Origin: Leptasterias polaris
Taxonomy: Eukaryota > Echinodermata > Asteroidea > Forcipulatida > Asteriidae
Reading direction: 5' to 3'
Length of the DNA: 64,000 nucleotides
Assembly: GCA_037783415.1 (NCBI GenBank)
Contig: JAZGTN010000027.1
Span: forward strand, 992,001-1,056,000
Of the stretch, positions 36,246 through 47,219 are shown one piece after another (within the stretch, counting starts at the first letter, position 1; each line of letters starts with the position of its first letter). Made by a program: the position numbers and the translations under genes. A model generated the notes under the pieces. It ran no database searches and was not told the DNA's origin. It saw only the letters and a program-made list of their open reading frames with translations.

Positions 36246-36671
36246 AAGTACACCAAACGTTTTTATGTTTTAAAGGTTTTGATATTTTCCAATATTTTAT
36301 GTTAGAAAAGAGATCATCTGAGCAGCCGAAAAAAAGGCATGCCTGTTTTACTAAGTAAAAGCTGCAATAAATTTGGTCATGCATGGATTTGATGAGAGCT
36401 TTGACAGATAACTTCAAAGGTCAAAGATGACCTACATACTAAGCAGTTTTACTAGTTTGTTACTCGTCAGTAAAATACTTGTTTGCAATATTTGTTTTTC
36501 CTGCTCAGGACTTTCAAAAAAAGTTCCACTAATATTTGACTACCGCATTAAAAAAAAAACATGTTTCTAAACAGTGCTGTTTCTGAAACAGTTAAATGTC
36601 ATTTTAAAAACCGTGGAGAAAACTGAAACATCAGCACCATGATATCAATGTGGTGATGTGTAAGTCTGTTT

Positions 36672-36697
36672 GGGGGGGGGGGGGGGTGGGGGGGGGG
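36672..36697 (+). repeat. G-run pair (15 and 10) separated by T
   Basis: G15, T, G10. Able to form a G-quadruplex on the plus strand. Confidence 0.95.
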
Positions 36698-36985
36698 TGA
36701 CACTAACATTAAAAACCCTACTTAGGTGTTACTGGATGATCTTCTTCTCATCATATTTGATTTTTTTTTTCAGGAAGTGCCCGGTTTTTGGCATGTTAAA
36801 TGACAGACCCCAATGGAAAGGACCCCAATGGAAATAAGCCTAAGTGATTGGCTTTTTGGGGCTATCCTTGGATAATTTTGTGCAGTATTTCTATTTTGGT
36901 TTATCTTATTTCATTGTCTTTTCTCCTGTTGTTGTGTACATGTATGTATTTTTGGCATGTTCTTGCTGTATTTTTATCCGAATAA

Positions 36986-36987
<2 letters not shown>

Positions 36988-37021
<34 letters not shown>
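36988..37021. repeat. Microsatellite (AATC)n
   Basis: About eight uninterrupted tetranucleotide units. Confidence 0.95.
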
Positions 37022-37022
<1 letters not shown>

Positions 37023-37839
37023 GAACAAATCAGGGTGTCAAATTTTGAAGAAAATATACCGAAACCGACATTGTTTTCAATCATTTTAATGATGGATTTG
37101 ACATTCTTCAATAAAAAATACACCATGTTTTTTCTGTTTTCTCAACAACTAGACCTTTTATTCAAGGAGGGAGACTTTCACAGGTGACTTTTATTACATC
37201 TTTCTTGATAATTTTGCCTTAAAAAGATATCACTACCAGTGTTACGGTTACAAAAACCAAAGTATAGAGTATGACCAGACCTTTTTTATATAAAAAAACA
37301 GTCAAGTTAAACAAAATTTTAATAACGTGTCTTTATAATATAATATAACTTAGAAAAATACTTAATTAAAACTAACTGTCAATGGAAATTCAAACATTTT
37401 ACAAAGTTATAATAAAATGGCAGGAATTTGGCTAACCATTTAAGTTCCTAATTTGGTAAAACTGTTCCTTTCAATATTTGAAATACACATCAGGATAGGC
37501 CCTAATGCAAAAAAACCCTGATGCACAACACTGCTGAAAAAGGAAAGTAATTTTATCAACTTGGACGGGTTGGCAATGGCATTTTCACAATCTGAATCCA
37601 AACACATTAATAGTAAAATAAGTTCCTTTCCATGCTACTGTCAAGGAGTGGAGGTATAATAAACCGAAACCATGGAGGTAGAAAAATACTGTAGTAAGTG
37701 GACGTAGACGGAAGGCCGACGGTAGTGGGTAATATTTTTAATAAGGTAAGCAACAGTGATGGAACCGACATGCCAGACTGATAACGTTTCCACCGCACAC
37801 ACACATTGAACACAAACACTCTAGTCTGTCTCTACTCAC

Positions 37840-37915
37840 CGATCACAAGGGTGATGAAAAGGGTGTTCGGGAAAATCCTATATTTCAGTCCACTCATACT
37901 CCTTAATTGCCACAT
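37840..37915 (-). CDS. PTK7: PTK7-like receptor, exon 1 (signal peptide)
   Basis: Begins at ATG (37915) and encodes MWQLRSMSGLKYRIFPNTLF then ITLVI, a basic segment and a hydrophobic core typical of a secretory signal peptide. It ends in phase 1 with donor GTGAGTAGA, matching the phase-1 acceptor of the Ig exon at 27284. Joining them gives FITLVIVTSKLA before the Ig domain, where cleavage would be expected. A second in-frame ATG seven codons in is possible, but the first gives the fuller n-region. Linkage of the two exons is inferred from strand, phase and domain order, across an intron of 10.6 kb. Confidence 0.6.
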
Positions 37916-38018
37916 TGTGAAGAGTCTGTTCCAGTACACTTCCAGGTTCACAGGGAAACAATTCCGTAAGTTCTAGATCCCAGAGGAGGGTAGAACAAAA
38001 TCACGAGTTACAACTGAA

Positions 38019-38033
38019 TTACACAGCGTCCAT
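38019..38033 (-). promoter_or_regulatory. Possible short upstream ORF in the 5' leader
   Basis: An ATG at 38033 in context AAGATGG opens a four-codon frame (MDAV, stop) about 105 bases before the presumed start of the receptor. If transcription begins further upstream, it could dampen translation. The transcription start is not known. Confidence 0.25.
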
Positions 38034-38589
38034 CTTCGATGGCCACACACAGCTGACAGACACAGATGATAGTCATCAAACTGCGCAATTTGCATCAGAG
38101 AGTGCATGCAGTGTTTGCTGCTGCGCGTCCTCTAGTGTCTACATTTAGCAGACTGCATTAGATTGTGCACACATTGAAGAATTTGACTGCATGGGAGAAC
38201 ATGCTTGCATTTTGTGCATTGTCTTTGTGTGTAAACCGCATACCGCACAACACACCTGAGTGTGCCTAGGCAAATCTGAACTCCAGGTGGCGGCATTCAT
38301 TATTTTGTCCTGATTTTACAAAAATAAATCAGAGTTGGGACCATTATTTTTTGGTTTCATTAAAATAAACAAATTATCATTTTATTGCCCAGAGTTTGGA
38401 GAAGTTTGCTATTCGAATTACAAAAGCATTGATGACCTAGATTTAAAACAAGTATGAGAAATTCTTTCTATCCCCCTATTTTACATGTATTTAGGCTGAA
38501 CAAATTCAACTTAATTTGAATAAGATTTGATGCAATTTTTTTAATGGTGTATCTCAGAAAAGAGTAATAAGCCATGTCCAAATTGATGT
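38034..38589. other. Presumed upstream region of the PTK7-like gene
   Basis: The first 120 bases include GCGCAATTTGCATCAG and CTGCTGCGCGTCCTC, richer in CpG than the surroundings, as might be expected of a promoter. No TATA box is evident on the minus strand. Confidence 0.25.
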
Positions 38590-38660
38590 CTTTGGCTATG
38601 GTCAGATAGCCTTAAGTGCCAATTCTTCAATGGTATCATTGCAGCTATCCATAGCCAAAG
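38590..38660. repeat. Short inverted repeat family D
   Basis: CTTTGGCTATGG at the left and CTATCCATAGCCAAAG at the right face each other across 71 bp. Related hairpins lie at 42649-42712 and 43840-43922. Confidence 0.6.
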
Positions 38661-39635
38661 TAGCTTGGTTCAGATGCAGCATAAATCTACTAAAACACTG
38701 GTTAAACACCTCCCCTTCCTGCATACAATTTCCTTAAAACTGCTTTTAAATTCAAGCATTTTCCCCAATTCAATCCAATTGTATGTAGTTTTTTTTTAAA
38801 GCTACTCATTGAATTAAATTTCAATTTCGTGCACAAGGTTTCATTCTTCTTATTGATGTTAGTTTTAATAATTGTATTTCATTTATGGACTACATTAAAT
38901 TAATGTTTCAGTTGAATTTCAACTACCTGTTTACAATTATTGAAGGGTTGGCCAGCCTTTAGTAGCTGGCTTCTAAAAAATTGAATGATATATGTGAACT
39001 AATGAACTTGAACGATCTTATTTGACCAGTGAATGCTGAAATTTTAACTGTTGAATGCAGTTATGCGACAGAGCATTCATTTTCAAATAAAAGTGAATGA
39101 GCCAGGTGCTAATTGGCAGAGAAAATCAATCAAAATGATAGTTTGAAGAAAAAAAGTTGAAAACAAAATTCAGGTAAATATTTTTAGATGAGCGTAATTG
39201 GCCCAGCCCCAGCCAGGGTAAAATTTTAAAGAGATGCAAGCAGAAATTAATGCTTACAACAACAAAATTATAACAACACTGAGCCAGTCTGTAGCATTAA
39301 ATCACATAGCTGGGAGCTTGTTTCTGCTAAGCTTCTTGTTTTGTGCTAAGCAACTTCTTGCACTGAACAAAAAAACTGTTAGAACTGGATAAGGATTATG
39401 AACAAATGACAAAATACATTAACTCCACAAGTCAAACGTATAACTGTTTTCTGTTGAAGCAATTTATTTACAAAGTCAGGCAATCTACATAATCAATGAG
39501 TAGGATAAAAATGGCTTAGTTGTTACAAGTGGACAGATTAACTTCAATTGGTTTAGCTCTCACCTCATTTCTAGATAATAAAATTAATCCAAGGTTTACG
39601 CCAAATACTGGGTTTAGACATGGTGTAAGTGTTAA

Positions 39636-40003
39636 AGGCACTGAACACGTTTTGTAATTGTCAAAGACCAGTATTCTCACTTGGTGTATCCCAACATATG
39701 CATAAAATAACAAGCCTGTGAAAATTTGGGCTCAATTGGTCATTGAAGTTGCAAGAAAATGATGAAAGAAAAAACACCCTTGTTGTACAAATTAGTGTGC
39801 TTTCAGATAGGAATAAAAGGCTTCTGGCCAGAAGTCTTTTATTATTTTGGTGAGAAATTACCTCTTTCTCAAAAACTACGTTATTTCAGAGGGAGTTGTT
39901 TCTCACAATGTTTTATACTATCAACAGCTCTCCGTTGCTCATTACCAAGTAAGTTTTTATGCTAATATATATTTTGAGTGATTACCAAACGTGTACAGTG
40001 CCT
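39636..40003. mobile_element. TTAA-flanked MITE (family C), copy 3
   Basis: AGGCACTGAACACGTTTTG at the left, its near complement AAACGTGTACAGTGCCT at the right, and TTAA at both borders (39632-39635, 40004-40007). Internal inverted ends around AAGGCTTCTGGCCAGAAGTC form a central hairpin. Confidence 0.75.
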
Positions 40004-40045
40004 TTAAATGGTAATCTTCAGTGACAATTTGTAAGCTTTGTTTAA

Positions 40046-40431
40046 AGGTGCTGTATACTTTTGGTAATTGGAGCCCACTGTTTGTTTCAAACCTATATAA
40101 TTGTAGGTATATACAATAAAACTAACCTGTGAAAATTTCACTTCAAAAGGTGGTCGCGTTTTTGAGATATCACCAAAATCGGAGCGAATATTTCCATGCA
40201 GGAAGAATATTCCCTATAGAAATACACAATCTGAGAAGCGTTATGGCCGTAACGCTTCTCAGATTCAAATTTGGGGGGGATAAAAGGTGATATATTTTTC
40301 CATAACCGCAGAACTTCGAAGTGAAAAGTTTCTCAAAATGCATTATACTATCCAAAGCTGCTGTACTTCTTACCAAGTAAGCTTTTATTGCCATTAATTT
40401 TCAGAGTCATTACCAAACGTATACAGACCCT
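40046..40431. mobile_element. TTAA-flanked MITE (family C), copy 4
   Basis: AGGTGCTGTATACTTTTGGT at the left, ACCAAACGTATACAGACCCT at the right, TTAA at both borders. The central hairpin is ATCTGAGAAGCGTTATGGCC and its complement. It lies 38 bp from copy 3, which is a different subfamily. Confidence 0.75.
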
Positions 40432-41172
40432 TTAAGTCAGCAGAACTTTAGGCATAAACTGCCATTTTGTTGAGAAATTTGTTGAATCTATACTTCCTGA
40501 TAAAATCCCTTTCAATTCAATCAGATTTGAGAAATTGTGCCTAAAAGCTTGAATGCAAGCTTAATCTTTCACACACCCAAGTTTAAATGAGCGTAATGAG
40601 TATAATTTGCACTAAGAAATATAGGCATAATTTAATGAGATGGGTTGAGGTAGTTCCTTAGACTTGACATCAAGTCGGTAAAGAAAAGCCAGTGAGCTTG
40701 CATAACCATCTAGTGGTCTAACAGTGTAGAATCTATCATACCAACCAGTGGAACTTGTGGTTCACATGGTCCCACTGTTCAATGCGCCAAGGGATGACCA
40801 AAAGCTTAACAGCACCATAGCCATTGTTTAGACCACAGCAGGTCACTGGTTTATGAGTAGTTCTGTAAAGAGACAGCAAACACCCATACACAATTTTGAA
40901 TAAATGTATGGCACAAAGGTACCAGTATTTACTTATTTGGTGGTTGCTAACAAAAGCTTGCCCGAACAATTTGAAATAGCAACTGTCTTTAAACAGTCCG
41001 AGGAATTCAAATTTAAGCAGTAACTTGTGACCAAGTCATTGTAACAGACATTATTCAAATCTAACTTGAAAATGGCTTATTCCTTAATAACTGTAAATTT
41101 TTAGCTCATCAAAGGAAGACAGGTGTAACCATATCCTTTGAACAAATGCAATTTTTGAACAATGGGGATGGA

Positions 41173-42118
41173 AATTTCGGCAAATGAGCAGCCGATTTCA
41201 TTTTCGTGCGTTCGAATTAAAGCTATTTTGCCTCTCCAGTTGTTACTGCGTTTCAAATTCAGAATTCGGGCATTCAATTTCGTATTGAGGCATTCAAATT
41301 CCTTTTGCACTGTGTTCAATTTAGCAAAGCTGGTTCGACTGGAGATTTTACTGGTTTAATTTTTTTCAATTTCGTAAAGAGGCAATCAATTTCGCTAAAT
41401 GAGAATTCAAATAAGTACGACTAAAGAAATACGAATAAACAGATAATCTGTATTAGGCAACTGTTTCGTATCTTCACTTTAATTCAGGCAAACCTTATTT
41501 TCTTTATTTATGGTTCCAGTAGACTTTACATTGGGCCCATGATGTTTTTTCGTATTTGTTTTCTCCTATATTCTTTTTTTTTTGGATCTTTATTGGTTAA
41601 CTGGCCTAATTTTGTATTGTGTTTGAATGGGGCGTTTCTTTATGTTTTTCCTGGTTTTTGTTGTTTATGTTGTTTCTTCCTCAACCATCAATCTGTTGGC
41701 GTGCCAGACATCTTGGCGTATATGTTTAGGTATGGTTGTACCACAAGCTGCAAACTTATTGAAATATGCGTGTAAAACTGTAGCAAAAGCTCGTCTTCGA
41801 AGTACAAAGTGACTCAAGTGCAAATAAGTGAACCATATATGCCTTATTAACAAAGCGTTTTTTAGATTGCACAAATTACAGAAATGACTGCCCAAAAATG
41901 AATTTGAATGACCAAACACACGCCTCAAAAAGCTCCTGTGAATTTGAATGCTGCTTTGATGAATCGTTAAATTGAATGATTATTTTGTTAAATCGAATGA
42001 CGCAACAGTACATTTGACTAGTCATAAAACGAAATCGAATGACCCTTTTTAGTAGCATTCGATTTCGCGCGAAATAGAATGGCGCAGTGGTTACATTGGC
42101 TGCTCATTTGCCGAAATT
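41173..42118. mobile_element. 946-bp DNA element with perfect 21-bp ends and inward-facing motif arrays
   Basis: The 21 bases from 41173 (AATTTCGGCAAATGAGCAGC...) are repeated exactly in inverse at 42098-42118. The left arm carries about eight variants of ATTCRAWTT (GTTCGAATT, ATTCAATTT, ATTCAAATT). The right arm carries about seven in the opposite orientation (AATTTGAATG, AAATTGAATG, AAATCGAATG). The centre (41460-41850) is unlike the arms and has no convincing coding frame. No target duplication was readable. Probably a non-autonomous transposon with subterminal binding-site arrays. Family unknown to me. Confidence 0.7.
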
Positions 42119-42648
42119 GACCGAGAAAACCTATACTAAAAGTAAAACATTCTTTGGAAAAAACTGCTCTCAGTGCATTAAAAGTACATAACACATTATA
42201 AAGTCTACTGTAATGTACTGTAATGATAAAACTAGATTTTGAACATTCACATTTATTTTCAAAAAGGAAAAGCTTGTCCAGCATGTAAAACTTTATTGAG
42301 TTCGCAAGGAATTATCACTTGGCATTATTACAAGTACATGTATTTTACTTACATTTTACCAGTTTGTAGTGCATAAGGTTTTATTTAAGTATTTGAAAAC
42401 AATTAATATTTAATGTTATGTAAAAATATATATTTTCATTATTAGTACATGGAGGTCTTATGAATACAAAAGATATGCAAGAAATTTTTAACATTTACAA
42501 TACGGCGCCACACTCTGACATGGATACTCCACAAGACAATTTGCACAAAGTATGTACAGATATGTACAGGAACCATTTCCCTGCATTTTGAGATCATGTT
42601 GCTGCTTAGCCGTTTCATAGGCCTACAGCAGAGCCCTTTTACGTTTAG

Positions 42649-42712
42649 GTATGGCTATGTTCGAGTGACTTTGGCTATCCGGCAACTCAGCCGCAGCCAA
42701 TGCCAAAGCCAA
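42649..42712. repeat. Inverted repeat family D, diverged
   Basis: GTATGGCTATG, CTTTGGCTATCCGGC and AGCCGCAGCCAATGCCAAAG in facing order, as at 38590 and 43840. Confidence 0.4.
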
Positions 42713-42735
42713 TAAATCGGACACGAGCTATGACT

Positions 42736-43209
42736 CAGGCCTGATACTTCACGGAGGCAATGAAGGCAATTGCCTCCATGCCCTGGGCCCAATTTCAAAG
42801 AGCTGCTTAAGCAGAAAATATTGCTTAACAATTGTCTGCTAAGCAGAAATGAGCAGGATACCAGTCACAAATTGTACATGTGACATGTTGAGTTGGCTGG
42901 TAACCTTATTCTGGTAAGTGAAATTTGTTTGTGCTTAGCTACTCTATGAAATTGGGCCCTGGTCATTGCCTGGGTGTCCTTTACAATGTTCCAGTAGAAA
43001 TATAAATTTCACTCATTGACCCCTTGTACAACCTGGAACAAACCTCCACACAATGCGTGTAAACCATATTCACTGTTTTGGGAGTCAATTCCAAAATGAC
43101 GGACAGGATAGATGCGTGTAAGTGCACTCCGCGTTCTACAAGAGGTCAATAGGGGTGCCATTTACTAAGAAAGCTGCCTTGACCTTAATAACAACGAAGT
43201 ATCAGGCAT
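42736..43209. mobile_element. Hairpin element family A2, interrupted by family B
   Basis: Ends CAGGCCTGATACTTC and GAAGTATCAGGCATG face each other. The body contains the GAGGCAATGAAGGCAATTGC signature, is interrupted at 42787-42957, and resumes with TCATTGCCTGGGTGTCC. Subtracting the insert leaves a continuous family A2 sequence like that at 2191. Confidence 0.7.
42787..42957. mobile_element. GGCCCAATTTC hairpin MITE (family B), nested, with 5-bp target duplication
   Basis: A 171-bp element, GCCCAATTTCAAAGAGCTGC to CTCTATGAAATTGGGC, flanked by CCTGG on both sides (42782-42786, 42958-42962). Because the ends are GC palindromes, the border can also be read as a 3-bp CTG duplication one base further out. 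Removing the element restores the host repeat exactly. Confidence 0.8.
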
Positions 43210-43214
43210 GGTGA

Positions 43215-43287
43215 AAAGTTATTTACTTACTATATTACTGCTTGCTAAGACAGTTTTCTGTTTAACAGCTTTTATAAAATTGGGTCA
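43215..43287. repeat. Family B end fragment
   Basis: CTTGCTAAGACAGTTTTCTG, AACAGCTTTTATAAAATTGG and GTC match the right end of family B. It forms the start of a 154-codon open frame that I reject as a gene. Confidence 0.5.
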
Positions 43288-43839
43288 TGTTTTTGATGTC
43301 AAGCAAAGTGATCCTCTCTCCTTTTTTTTTAAAGACAAGTGTCAGGTTAATTTTCCTTGGACTAGAAACATAAATCCACAGGAAGCTAAAGGAGAAGCAT
43401 TAGAAGACGAGCACAAAATCCACATGGCAAGTATGGACAAGGAAGATTTAGGCTTGGTTTGTATAGACCAATCTATTGTGTTGTTCTGTACCAATGTTTT
43501 ACGTCTAATATTTGGACGCAAATGCACCCAGCATTCGTTTTTTTTATTACTTCATCAAAGGCATCTTCAACTAATGATGTTGAGGTATAACGATACAAAA
43601 TGCCCATCTGACGCAAGTTACAGCATGCATGCTTCAAGTTACAGCTTGCATGCTACAACTACGCTGGTGTAAATGCATGCCAGTGAAGCCGATAAACAAT
43701 GGTGCACGATATTTGATTAACCTAAATGGATTGGTCTGTAAGTTTATTATTGATGTGAGTGAGACAGACATTGTACATCACAACAAAACGTTCCAACAAT
43801 TTAACTCTAGGGAGTAGATATCAGCATGTGCAGTAGTGG

Positions 43840-43922
43840 CTTTGGCTACGGCTATATATCCCTACATGATTTACCTTACTTTGATTAGCCACTGAAGCCA
43901 ACAACCACAGCCGAAGCCAAAG
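43840..43922. repeat. Short inverted repeat family D
   Basis: CTTTGGCTACGGCTATATAT at the left and CACAGCCGAAGCCAAAG at the right, 83 bp in total. Confidence 0.6.
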
Positions 43923-44227
43923 ACGCTTAACAACCCATGTCACCCCTTATATTTAGGGGTGCATTTTTCCGGCTGTAACCATTAACTGTTTCCGTCATTG
44001 GCCAGTGATCAACCAATGGCCCATACAACTGAAATAGTTACTGGTTACGACAGTGAAAACACACCCATAGTCTATAGTACACTTCAAAGTACTGAGTAAA
44101 ACGTGCAATTCCATTACAGTATAATGACACAACAGAACATACACGCTAAGGTTCATTTGAATAATAAACAAGTTATTGGCATTTCTTGCATAATTACAAC
44201 AGCATTAAAAAAATTCAAACATGTAAC

Positions 44228-44251
44228 AGTTGATTGGATATCCAATCAACT
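44228..44251. repeat. Perfect 24-bp palindrome
   Basis: Half-site AGTTGATTGGAT is followed immediately by its exact complement. CCAATCA and TGATTGG are CCAAT-box-like, so a dimeric protein site is possible. No gene start is nearby. Confidence 0.9.
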
Positions 44252-46857
44252 CTATTAATTTGGTTTAATACATTTTAAGTAATAATTACAGTTTATACAA
44301 GGCACAGCAAGTTAAACCCACAGTGGTACCAAGTCTGACGGATTTGATAAGCTGATTCAAGGGAGTCACATTGGAGCAAGTGTTGGCAGGAAGTTTTAAT
44401 TTAGTATTTAGATCAGCACCCTCTTTCAATCAAAAGATTATTATTATTTTTTTAGATTTGGAAATGTAATGGCCACAAAAAGCCATTTGCGAGTAAGATT
44501 TGAATGATGTATGTATCCAGTACTTGAATCTAGTCACAATGCCGCGGCATAATGGCCGCTTAAATTTGAATTCTTCAGACTAGACTAGATTATGCGTAGT
44601 TACGTAAGAGACAGCGGGCGTACACAATGGTACCAAGCTTTGCCCATCTGGATGTGGCATTACAAAAGCTTGGACCGAACCATGTGACGGTGCAACACTG
44701 TCTTAAGTCTGGTGGATTCAGTTAAGTGTCCATTGATGTGACCAATCAAGTCAATGTACCAGACATTGTGCAAAACTAATTAACAAATATGCTAACTTGC
44801 AAATGGCTCTTTTCATAAAGCTGTTAGGTGTCTTTTCAGGCAATAAATGTTACTTAGCAAGATACCAGGCCACCAGTTGGAACAATGTAAATAGCATGGC
44901 ACTGCAGCTGGTAACCTGTAAGCAAAAATATTTTGGTTAACACTTGGAAACAGTATTCTTTCTAAAGTTCTCAGTAATACAAAAGCTTCAATTACATTTC
45001 CAATGATTCGTTGTTTAGTGCATTTTTTATTTATGGAGTTTGAGTAACCATTCCAGAAGTGTTTACTTCTTTCCCTGCCATGACCAGTGCTACAATACTA
45101 ACTTGGATAGCACTCAAAGATACCCATGACCAGGAAAAAAAATAAATGAAATTTGACATCTCTGAGTGAAACTGACCAAAAACACAAGTGTTACTCTGTC
45201 CCATAATTGAACCAAATAAAAACATCACTAAAAAAGGTGATGATTGTTTGTTTGATACTACACTTACTACAAGGTTTTTTTTTTTGAAACTCAATTCAAA
45301 AGAGGATTGCTTTGTTATTATATATACAAGAATATTTACAATTCCAAGGATCCCAATGTGCCATTTAGTTTGAAATTCTACACAAGACCTTCACTATTTG
45401 GTCCTCTTATGGTAAAGGTTTTGATTTTGCATAGCTGAATAAAAGAAAGATAAATCTTTAAAAAATAACATGTAACCCAACATGACTTCAGTGTGACTTG
45501 ACCATGTACATCACATATAATCACAATTTGTCTAAAATATACAAATGCAGGCATGAGTTGAACAATGAGGATAGTCTGGTACATTAAGGATAGTCTGGTA
45601 CATCATAATAAAACTTATCAAGTACTCGCAAGTTACTTTGAAGGAGTCCACAGCTCACGCTATTAATCATTCCCCAAAATGTAGGTTCTACTTTTTTTTA
45701 TTTTGCTTCTGATTTCCATTTTTGATAAATTCTTTGGGATTTGTTCATCTGAAAAGTTCACGTCTCTCCCAAGTGAAACCCAATGCCCCAAAAAGGTGGA
45801 GCATTTGGAAATGAGAGCTGAAACTGGAGAAGTTTTCTTTTCAAAAAGTAGCACCAATTATGTGACTAATGTAGACAAATACAAAGTAAAAAGGGGGAGA
45901 GATAGGGAGAAAAGAAGGTAGAAGGATTTCCAATACACCTCATTCACTTTGCTGAAAAATTATGCATAGACTATACATACTATACTGTACAGTTATGCAC
46001 AATAGGAATGCATAGACTACACATTTGTGACAATTTCAAGTAACAAGTTATAAGTGAACTTAATTAAACTGCTGCCTGTAGTGTAAACAGTTTTGATGTA
46101 AGTAATTCTAATTATATATCCTCTCTTGATGGAAAGGAATTCATGAAAGTTAATTATAGGAATAATCTATTGTTTAAGTTCATTTAAATTTATGCCAGAA
46201 TGCAGCTGCTTTCTCTTGATAATAAAAAGTGATATTTAATTTCCTGAAATAATTGGATACGCGATTTTGTACAAATAAAACAGATTCAGAAACCAAATAT
46301 AATGTGTTTGTTGGATATAAATCTGTGCTAAATGAAAAAAAACAAACACTGAGATATTCAGCGACGACACTAAAACTCAGGAAACGTAATTCATAAGTAA
46401 CAGAAAAAATAGAATTAGCTTTTACAAACTCGTTTAAGCAAGTATTACAGAAAATCTTCAAAATTAAAACCAACCAAAATAAATCAAAATTATAACTTTT
46501 TTAAAAAGACCCTCAGAACAACACTTACTGCTCATAAAATTAAAATCTAATTGAACAATCTGGCAGTTTTGTTAGCATAATTGCAAATCACAAAAAACAA
46601 AAACAAGTTAAAATCTGTCGCCATAAAAACCTGTTAAGGTACAATTGCAAACTTTAATTTAAACACAGTTCACGCAACCTATTAAGTGTGTGCGTGTGTT
46701 TAAACGCATACAACAGTATGCACTCAATTTAAATGAATAGAACGTAACTGTCCTGCGCCAGTGTACACGTATGCACAACAGGTATATTTGAGAGAATGAA
46801 CAAAAGCTTCATAATGTAATGAAAATGGCAGACTTATGAGAAATAGCTGATGTCGAA
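44252..46857. other. Intergenic, no gene seen
   Basis: Separates the 3' end of the collagen-like gene from the PTK7-like gene. The region 44800-44950 faintly resembles family B. No exon recognised. Confidence 0.4.
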
Positions 46858-46875
46858 CCCCCCCCCCCCCCCCCC
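46858..46875. repeat. C homopolymer, 18 bases
   Basis: Uninterrupted C18, about 150 bases beyond the stop codon of the collagen-like gene. Read as G18 in that gene's transcript direction, so it may lie in its 3' untranslated region. Confidence 0.95.
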
Positions 46876-47027
46876 AACAATAAGAAAACAGATACATAAT
46901 CTGAATGAGTTCCATTTCAATGTTTCCCGACGTATTTTCATGAATCATTCCACAGTGATCATTAATATACAAATATTTCTAGCAACCATATTTACATACA
47001 ATCAAGTTATTGTTAGACCTTGCAACT

Positions 47028-47219
47028 TTAGCTGGTTGCTGGACATTGCCAGAAGTGCATGCTACATTGCCTTCTAGTAGTAGGAGTAGTCGGGATTTCT
47101 GTGGACATGCCGCCGCACAGACAACGATATCGTGTAGCTCCAGTTGTTGAATCGTCACTATATAAAACAGCATGGGTTCCACCATTTGTCGTGCAGGTCA
47201 CCCCAGTAAAGATCTTATC
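47028..47219 (-). CDS. Collagen-like gene, terminal exon
   Basis: 192 bp including TAA, acceptor ACTTGTTCCCAG. Encodes DKIFTGVTCTTNGG, then RYRCLCGG, a threonine-rich loop TEIPTTPTTRR, and CSMHFWQCPATS. Five cysteines here plus one in the previous exon give three possible disulfides. Confidence 0.75.
   Translation of the reverse strand, partial: DKIFTGVTCTTNGGTHAVLYSDDSTTGATRYRCLCGGMSTEIPTTPTTRRQCSMHFWQCPATS

Larger units (their letters stand above)
27285..37839 (-). other. Intron 1 of the PTK7-like gene
   Basis: About 10.6 kb between two phase-1 splice sites. It holds family A elements, a SINE, a LINE 3' end, a family C relative, a larger DNA element at 28803, G runs, a microsatellite and a possible enhancer-like motif cluster near 28600. 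I see no further coding exon. A long first intron after the signal-peptide exon is common in receptor genes. Confidence 0.5.

Noticed and set aside
36988..37021. CRISPR-like regular repeat
   Set aside because: A simple AATC microsatellite without spacers. No direct-repeat/spacer array exists in this animal DNA.
43208..43672. 154-codon open frame starting MVKSYLLTILLLAK, at first sight a secreted protein
   Set aside because: Its hydrophobic start is a fragment of a family B hairpin element read by chance, and the rest has no domain or splice support.
45031..45294. 87-codon minus-strand frame with hydrophobic segments
   Set aside because: AT-rich codons produce F, L and I by chance; no start context or homologue recognised.
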